NCBI GenBank assembly: GCA_035533075.1 | Contig: DATLUO010000193.1 | Span: 62,001 to 126,000, forward strand | Source of the DNA: Pirellulales bacterium | GTDB lineage: Bacteria; Planctomycetota; Planctomycetia; Pirellulales; JAICIG01 | Direction of reading: 5' to 3' | Length of the DNA stretch: 64,000 nt | In this document: in pieces, positions 58,760 through 64,000 of the stretch | Layout of the letters: each line of letters starts with the position of its first letter | Numbering within the stretch: position 1 is the first letter of the stretch | Notes under the pieces: generated by a model | The model's database searches: none | What the model saw: the letters and a program-made list of their open reading frames with translations, nothing else | Told to the model about the DNA's origin: nothing | Position numbers and translations under genes: made by a program

Positions 58760-60656
58760 AATCGGCTCCTACCGTAGGAAAAAGGGCCCCGGCCGGTCGG
58801 CAGCCAAGGCCCGGGTCGCCGCCATGCACGCCGGCCTGGCGAGGAAAAGTGACAATGAATTCGGCACCGTCGCCGGGCGAGCTCTGGCAGGCGATCGTGC
58901 CGCCGAGCTTGTGCATGATGCCGTAGCTGATCGACAGGCCCAGTCCCGTGCCCAGGCCCGGTTCTTTGGTCGTGAAAAAAGGATCGAAAATGCGGCCCTT
59001 GACGTCGTCGGGAATGCCGGGGCCGTTGTCGCGGATGGAAACCCGGATCATCTCGCCGTCGCCGCGGGTCGTCACCAGGATGCGGCCTTCGCCTTCGATC
59101 GCCTGTTCGGCGTTGCTCAGAATGTTCATGAACACCTGATTGAGATGGCCGTGCGGCCCGTGGACCGTGTCGATCTGGCCATAGTCGCGCTCCAGCACGA
59201 TGCGGTGCTTGACCTGGCTGAACAACAGGTTGAGGCACATGTCGAGCGATTCGTGCAAGTCGAAATCGTCGAAGTCTTCTTTGCCGGGGTGCGAGAAGGT
59301 TTTTAGATCGGCGATGATGCGGGCGGTGCGCGTGGCGCCGTTTTCGATGACCGTGGCCAGCGAAAACAGCCGCCGAAACAGCCGGTCGATCTCGTCGCGC
59401 GACTCCGGGCCGCACTCGAAAGGCTGGCCGGCCAGCAGCGGGGCGAGCGCGCCTTGCAAGCGGTGGGTGCTTTGGGTCAGCGGTTGGATGCCGTTGTAAA
59501 CCGCGTTGATCGAGTTGTTGATCTCGTGGGCCAGCCCGGCCACGAGCTGGCCGAGCGAGCTCATCTTTTCGGAATGGATCAATTGCCCCTGCATCGCCGC
59601 CAGATCGTGGTAGGCCGCTTCCAGCTCGGCCAGCGACCGCTTCAGCGAGCGGCGGCTCTTGGAGAGTTGCCGCGTGCGCGTGCGGACCTTCGCCTCCAAA
59701 TTGACGTTCAAGTCGCGGATCGTATGGTCGTTGGTCTGCAGCCGCTCGACCATCGCGTTGAACTGTCGGGCCAGCGAGTCGATTTCGTCGGTGGTGGTGG
59801 TTTGCAGCCGCTCGCTGAGCAACCCTTGTTGCACCCGTTTCATGGCGTCGACCATCAGCCGCACGCGCGAAGCGATGGAAGTGGCCAAAAGCCGCGAAAG
59901 CACCAGGCCGGTGACCGCCGCCGCCAGGGTCATGATGACCGTGTGCTGCCGCAGGTTGGCCACCGCCTGGGCCTGGTTGCTCGGATTGTTGATGATGTCC
60001 AGTGCCCGCTGGTTGGCCAGTCCGCCAATCATCACCGCGGTCAGCACCACGGCTCCGCCGACGCAGATATTGAGCCGCACGTGCAGCCGGCCGGCGGGCA
60101 TGGCCTCGAAATCGACCGGCACGCCGCGCTCGACCAGGTAGCGCACCAACGGCGCCAGCCAGCGCTCTTCCATAAAGAACGCGATCAGCAACACCGCGGC
60201 GATGCCCAAGCAGCCGGCGATGCCCGTTTGCACCAGCGGGCCGATGGAAACACCGTCGAGGGCCCGCAGGGTGGCGCAGATCGGCAAAACGATGGCGATG
60301 GGATCGATCAGGCTCTCACGCCAACATTGTCGACCCGGAAAGAGGACGACTTCGGCTCCGACTTTTGCCGCCAGTTCGGCGTCGACGGGCTGGCCGTCGC
60401 GCAGCAAGTCGAGCGCGCGGCGTGCATGAGGCGTGTAATACAGACCCAGCAAGGCGCTGAGCACGATGCCCCACGACACAAACCACGCCGCGGCCACGAA
60501 AAAGTGCCGTTCGACGTCGGCCGGAAAGGAGAGCATCAGGGTCACGTAGTAGACGCTCAGCAGGCCGCCCAGCGAGGCCAGCAGGCGCGTGGAGAGCATC
60601 ATCGCCAGGATGTAGGCGCCTCCGAGACGTTCAGGTTGAAAACGCTGCTGGAACAT
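58734..60656 (-). CDS. Membrane sensor histidine kinase with HAMP domain
   Basis: 640 aa. TM segments at about 18-45 and 55-78, more hydrophobic stretches around 118-160 and 190-215, then a TM before HAMP (about 245-320; [38 protein letters not shown]). A coiled coil leads to HisKA with [20 protein letters not shown], then HATPase_c: [36 protein letters not shown] and [18 protein letters not shown]. All boxes are intact. It lies 33 nt after the terpene synthase-like gene and overlaps the hybrid kinase, so the three form an operon. Confidence 0.92.
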   Translation of the reverse strand: MFQQRFQPERLGGAYILAMMLSTRLLASLGGLLSVYYVTLMLSFPADVERHFFVAAAWFVSWGIVLSALLGLYYTPHARRALDLLRDGQPVDAELAAKVGAEVVLFPGRQCWRESLIDPIAIVLPICATLRALDGVSIGPLVQTGIAGCLGIAAVLLIAFFMEERWLAPLVRYLVERGVPVDFEAMPAGRLHVRLNICVGGAVVLTAVMIGGLANQRALDIINNPSNQAQAVANLRQHTVIMTLAAAVTGLVLSRLLATSIASRVRLMVDAMKRVQQGLLSERLQTTTTDEIDSLARQFNAMVERLQTNDHTIRDLNVNLEAKVRTRTRQLSKSRRSLKRSLAELEAAYHDLAAMQGQLIHSEKMSSLGQLVAGLAHEINNSINAVYNGIQPLTQSTHRLQGALAPLLAGQPFECGPESRDEIDRLFRRLFSLATVIENGATRTARIIADLKTFSHPGKEDFDDFDLHESLDMCLNLLFSQVKHRIVLERDYGQIDTVHGPHGHLNQVFMNILSNAEQAIEGEGRILVTTRGDGEMIRVSIRDNGPGIPDDVKGRIFDPFFTTKEPGLGTGLGLSISYGIMHKLGGTIACQSSPGDGAEFIVTFPRQAGVHGGDPGLGCRPAGALFPTVGADYETRHLVC

Positions 60657-60689
60657 GATTCTGTTTCGCCGCGGCGACCCATCGCCGCC

Positions 60690-62987
60690 TTACTTCGCGC
60701 CTCGGCTGACCAGTTCGGTCTGTAAAAGTCGATCCAGGCCGCGTAGAGTGACTGCCAGGTCGACGGAGGTCACCTGCGGCAGCAGCCGTTGAAATTGGAT
60801 TCTGTGCTCTCGCCAGCGGCGGTGAAAATAGGCTTCGTGGCCGCCGCGCGTGATGGCGGCCGTGATTTGCGCGGGCGATCCGTGCATCAACTGGTCCACC
60901 GTCAGGTCGTGGTTGGCCACGGCATGGGCAAAAACTCCGCTGCTGTAATCGCGGTCGTGGATTTCGCGCTGCCAGGTGGTCATCAGGTTGCCGATGCGGG
61001 CCATCCATTGCGCGTGCCACATCGCCTCACGCAGCCGGCCGAGCTCGGTCACGCTGAAATCGGGGCTGCACATCAAGTCGATCATCGCAAAGCCCAGCAG
61101 GCCCATGCCCTGTGGCGAATAACCATCATGTTCTACGACGTTAAGAATGTATGGGTTACTGTTGACCAGATGGGAATAGTGAACGGTGTTGAAGAGTTGC
61201 GTCAGGTCGAATTGCAGAAGCATCGTGTAGGGGTCGTAGCAAGGGTATCGCTTGGCGCGACGCCAGACCACGTCCCACACCTCGCAGGTAAATTCGCCGT
61301 AGCGCCGGTCGGCGGCCCCCAGACCCTGCAATTGGGGCCTCTCGTGGTGGGTCAGTTTCAATAGTTCATCGAGCAAATCCCCGCGGCCCTGCTGATCGGC
61401 CACGTCGTCGACCAGCACGTTGACCATGCCGGCCAGAACTTTCGTATCGCAGACGTCGGCCCGCAGCGCCGGCCGCACACAGTCGAGCGTCGTCAGCTCG
61501 ACGCCCTGCAGGCACCACTTCCAGAGATAGCCACCGCGCTCCCCCACTTGCTCGTAAGCGGCGATCCACGACGCCAACTCGGCGCTGAATTGCTTGGCCA
61601 GAATCTCCTCGCGTTCCGCCTGGGCGGCCTCGGGCTGCCGCTGGGCGCCAAGCGGTTCCGCCCGATCGAAGCGCAACTGCCCGCCGGTAGCCGACGCATC
61701 GAGCGGTGTTTCGATGACCGTCAGCCCGTCTCGCCCCAGAGAAAGGGCCAGCAAGTCTTCGAAGTGCCGCAGGTCACGGGCGGCGACCGTGGTCTCGGTC
61801 GGCGACAGCGCCGGCAACAGGTGAGATTTCGCCGGCGAGCGTGGGTCTCGAAACACCACCGCCGTCGCAATCAGCTCGACCTCTTCGGGCAACGTCCCAA
61901 GAGCGGTTGCCGCAGCGGCCCATTGGCGTTCGGTCAGCAGCAGCACTGGCCGGCAGCCGCCGGCCGCCAGGCCGATCGAACGCTGCCAAACGTAAGCGTC
62001 GCCGGCGCCGGAGGCCACGTAACGCTGGGCAAGACGGCGCGCGAAGTCGGCCGTTGCCGCCGGGCGGAGGTCGACCATGACCACCTGCGGTTCGCCGAGC
62101 GCCATCGCGACCAGTGCCGATTCGACCGCGGCCGACGTCGCTTTTTCCGACAACGAGTCGGCGGCCGTGCCGGCCGCTTCCGGCGGCGCCGAGCGCTCCG
62201 CGAAGAGACGGCCTGGATTGGCCGTCGGCAAATCATCGTCGCCGCGCGTCGCTTCCGCGGAGCGCAGCCGCAGCATGACCGATGAGGCATGCCCCATGAC
62301 TTTCAGCGCGTGAAAAATAGAAACCAGATCGTCGCCCGTGACGCCGCTCAGCAGTCCGACGTGAGGCAGGTCCGATCGCGAAAGAAGTTCTTCCAGCGTC
62401 TTGCGGCTCTGCGCCGCGTCGTACAACGGACCGGCGTCGTCGACCTCGCACCAGACGACGAGCAGCCGCTTGGCGCGGGCCAACAGCCGGATCTGCTCTT
62501 GGCACGCCGGCGACAACGACGAACGCGCGTCGGCGACGAGTACGATCCAATGATCGGCAAGCAGTACGTCGCGGGCCTGGACCACTCCCAAGGCGGTGGA
62601 CAGAATCTCGGCGGCGCACGGTGCGTCGGCATCGCTGGCTTTTGGCCCTGGGTCGTTGAGCGGCGGAAAGTGGCCGCCCGAAGTCGCGCGATCGTGGGCC
62701 GGATCGAGCCGCAGGCCGCGGCCGGTGGGCACGGTGGGCAGATCGAGCATTTGGGCCGAATCGGCCACAATCCGGTCGCGGTCCAGATCGAAGGCGCGGC
62801 GCAGGGCGACGGCCAAGTCGGCCGCGGTGATCAGGCTGCCGCCGGCCGCCCCTTTTGCTTCGAGCAACGACGCCAGCCGGTCGTTCGACAGCGCGGCCGG
62901 CGCCGTGGCGGGCGCAAGGGGCGCGAAGTGCGCGCCGCGCAACGACTGCATCGCGTTAAACAGATGACTTACCGAAAGCTTACTCAT
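60690..62987 (-). CDS. DXS-like pseudoenzyme fused to a class I terpene synthase-like domain
   Basis: Start at ATG 62987 with a strong GGAGGTGC; 765 aa. Residues about 25-450 follow DXS: EILSTALGVVQARDVLLADH aligns with the SxALGxAxARD block, but the thiamine motif GDG...NN reads ADARSSLS...LL (about 152-169). DLPHVGLLSGVTGDDLVSIF matches DXS GPVDGHD, and VESALVAMALGEPQVVMVDL opens the pyrimidine domain, in which the catalytic Glu region (IAEQHAV) reads VWQRSIG. Residues about 490-765 are helical with LVDDVADQQ (DDxxD, 526-531) and NLMTTWQRE (NSE, 667-675), spaced as in class I terpene synthases. Product unknown. Confidence 0.75.
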   Translation of the reverse strand: MSKLSVSHLFNAMQSLRGAHFAPLAPATAPAALSNDRLASLLEAKGAAGGSLITAADLAVALRRAFDLDRDRIVADSAQMLDLPTVPTGRGLRLDPAHDRATSGGHFPPLNDPGPKASDADAPCAAEILSTALGVVQARDVLLADHWIVLVADARSSLSPACQEQIRLLARAKRLLVVWCEVDDAGPLYDAAQSRKTLEELLSRSDLPHVGLLSGVTGDDLVSIFHALKVMGHASSVMLRLRSAEATRGDDDLPTANPGRLFAERSAPPEAAGTAADSLSEKATSAAVESALVAMALGEPQVVMVDLRPAATADFARRLAQRYVASGAGDAYVWQRSIGLAAGGCRPVLLLTERQWAAAATALGTLPEEVELIATAVVFRDPRSPAKSHLLPALSPTETTVAARDLRHFEDLLALSLGRDGLTVIETPLDASATGGQLRFDRAEPLGAQRQPEAAQAEREEILAKQFSAELASWIAAYEQVGERGGYLWKWCLQGVELTTLDCVRPALRADVCDTKVLAGMVNVLVDDVADQQGRGDLLDELLKLTHHERPQLQGLGAADRRYGEFTCEVWDVVWRRAKRYPCYDPYTMLLQFDLTQLFNTVHYSHLVNSNPYILNVVEHDGYSPQGMGLLGFAMIDLMCSPDFSVTELGRLREAMWHAQWMARIGNLMTTWQREIHDRDYSSGVFAHAVANHDLTVDQLMHGSPAQITAAITRGGHEAYFHRRWREHRIQFQRLLPQVTSVDLAVTLRGLDRLLQTELVSRGAK

Positions 62988-63152
62988 AGCTGCACCTCCA
63001 GGCCATCGTGGCTGGTTGAGAACGGTTGCCAAGGGTCCGATTATCGAAGAAGACCCCGGCGTGCATCAACGAACAAACCCTTACAACCGGAAAAGGCTGC
63101 CAAGAATTTGCTCGGCGGGTTGCGATTATATCAGAAATGCGGAAGACAACAA

Positions 63153-63180
63153 ATTATCCGATCGTATGAATAATCGCCAA
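63153..63180 (-). promoter_or_regulatory. Candidate promoter of the terpene synthase/kinase operon
   Basis: On the minus strand: TTGGCG, 16 bp, GATAAT, in the only strongly AT-rich block of the region, about 170 bp upstream of the ATG. Match to a sigma-70 consensus only; planctomycete promoters are poorly known. Confidence 0.3.
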
Positions 63181-63358
63181 CGATCAAAAAAACAGTCATA
63201 AATTATTGACAAATGTTTCAATTCATGGCCTTTGGGGGGATTCGAAGGCGTTTTGTCGGCCCAATGGGGTGGGTCGGCTTGGGCGTGGCCAATTAATGGC
63301 CACACGGGGCATCGGCTCGCTGCAGCGCGTTTGGGCCGGATTATTGATGGCCCCCACT

Positions 63359-63414
63359 AACCCGAAGCGCAAGCGAGGCCGGGCAACGAACTTACCTCGC
63401 TTGCGCTTTGGGTT
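63359..63414. repeat. 20-bp hairpin repeat
   Basis: Arm AACCCGAAGCGCAAGCGAGG (63359-63378) pairs with 63395-63414 with one G-T wobble and a 16-nt loop. It has no T-tract; probably another dispersed intergenic hairpin of this genome. Confidence 0.8.
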
Positions 63415-63493
63415 GGTGTGCCGGAGTTTCGGTCCGATCCCGAACCTACACTTGTACTGGAACCACGATCGCCGGTGGCCTATCTTGTCTCAA

Positions 63494-64000
63494 ATGCGGA
63501 CCACAGAGAACCGATGGATCCCCGAGCGCTGGGCCGCGCCCCTGGCCTACGCGCTGATGCTGGCCGCCGCGGTGATGGCCTTACTGTTGATCGTCCAATC
63601 GGGCGAGACGCTCACGGCGCCGGCCGCCGGGTATGCGGTACGCGCTCCCGCGGCGCCGGTCGCGGCCACCAGCAAAATCAGCCCCTTGGTCCACGTGCTG
63701 CTTCTGCTGGCTGTCGTGGTGGCCTTGGGCCGATTGATGAGCCGGCTGCTCGCCCGCTGGCGGCAGCCGCCGGTGATCGGCGAAATACTGGCCGGAATCG
63801 CCTTGGGGCCGTCGCTGCTGGGACACTTTTGGCCAGGTGCGTCGGAGTTTTTATTGCCGGCCGACGTGGCGCCGTACCTGAACGTGCTGGCGCAGCTCGG
63901 CGTGGTGCTCTATATGTTCGTGGTGGGCCTGGAACTGAACGCCGGTTTGCTGCGCGATCGCGCGCACGCCACGATCGCCATTTCGCACGCCAGCATTCTC
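63494..64000 (+). CDS. Cation:proton antiporter (CPA2/KefB-like), cut by window end
   Basis: An open frame from ATG 63494 continues to the last base (169 codons). After a first TM (about 14-35) and an Ala/Pro linker, the CPA2 beginning is clear: LVHVLLLLAVVVALGRLMSR, RWRQPPVIGEILAGIALGPS, LLGHFWPGA, then LAQLGVVLYMFVVGLELNAG. These are the TM1-TM3 signatures of Kef-type and NapA-type Na+(K+)/H+ exchangers. Whether a TrkA domain follows is outside the window. Confidence 0.9.
   Translation, partial: MRTTENRWIPERWAAPLAYALMLAAAVMALLLIVQSGETLTAPAAGYAVRAPAAPVAATSKISPLVHVLLLLAVVVALGRLMSRLLARWRQPPVIGEILAGIALGPSLLGHFWPGASEFLLPADVAPYLNVLAQLGVVLYMFVVGLELNAGLLRDRAHATIAISHASIL

Larger units (their letters stand above)
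62988..63493. other. Divergent intergenic region
   Basis: Between the terpene synthase-like gene and the antiporter gene. Contains an AT-rich block (63120-63230) with a candidate promoter and a hairpin repeat (63359-63414). No coding frame or RNA gene seen. Confidence 0.55.

Noticed and set aside
63206-63211. TTGACA as a -35 box for the antiporter gene
   Set aside because: No -10 element at the right distance and nearly 290 bp to the start codon, so I did not annotate it.
1-64000. tRNA, rRNA, riboswitches upstream of ribBA and thiL, and insertion sequences
   Set aside because: I looked for T-loop signatures, conserved riboswitch cores and transposase motifs and saw none. A covariance-model scan would be decisive and was not possible here.

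Overview
The window is GC-rich bacterial DNA and looks like a planctomycete, most likely of the Pirellulales type. The evidence is two formylglycine-type sulfatases, two Ser/Thr kinases of planctomycete architecture (one with the characteristic N-terminal PHHYRLL-like region), HEAT-repeat lipoproteins, a truncated DUF1501 gene, many intergenic GGTTCAG heptamer tracts and dispersed hairpin repeats. No rRNA, tRNA, CRISPR array, intact transposase or phage gene was found. Most long frames antisense to real genes are composition-driven shadows.

Layout. 0.3-3.4 kb: small membrane proteins, the flagellar stator pair motA-motB and a repetitive lipoprotein. 3.6-15 kb: a secreted creatininase-family protein, two HEAT-like exported proteins, a 1148-residue membrane protein abutting a LivF-type ABC ATPase, and a probable operon of a PLC-like phosphodiesterase and a eukaryote-type myo-inositol oxygenase. 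15.1-17.3 kb: an HTH regulator/membrane pair and a zeta-toxin-like cassette, bracketed by two ~62-bp direct repeats. 17.4-26 kb: sulfatase, membrane Ser/Thr kinase, metallophosphoesterase, a sugar isomerase-like gene joined to trpC, and an SGNH hydrolase. 26.2-28.1 kb: gene remnants (PiT transporter, DUF1501, RHS). 28.3-39.4 kb: msrA, M20 peptidase, SLC13 permease, an orphan CoxM-like flavoprotein, mcsA-mcsB with a membrane protein, and a second sulfatase.

39.6-47.8 kb is the most accessory-looking stretch. A three-gene ATPase module lies directly behind ribBA; its ATPase is frameshifted exactly at the Walker A lysine. Next come a decayed polymorphic-toxin tail with an apparently intact immunity gene, and a four-gene GTPase/GAP1/FGE-fold/coiled-coil operon resembling NTP-dependent conflict systems. 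47.9-56.5 kb holds a Cys-rich secreted protein coupled to a small membrane protein and a LutB-like protein, thiL, a repeat-rich gap, a kinase-like protein with a degenerate catalytic loop (HRN), small membrane proteins and a short LRR protein.

56.5-63 kb contains the strongest candidate for something undescribed. It is a 765-residue protein whose N-terminal ~450 residues resemble 1-deoxy-D-xylulose-5-phosphate synthase (DXS) with the catalytic motifs lost. Its C-terminal ~270 residues carry the DDxxD and NSE metal-binding motifs of a class I terpene synthase. It is followed by two histidine kinases and by ispH, the last enzyme of the same MEP isoprenoid pathway. The window ends inside a cation:proton antiporter gene.

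All calls come from reading the sequence and from recalled family motifs. No database search was run.
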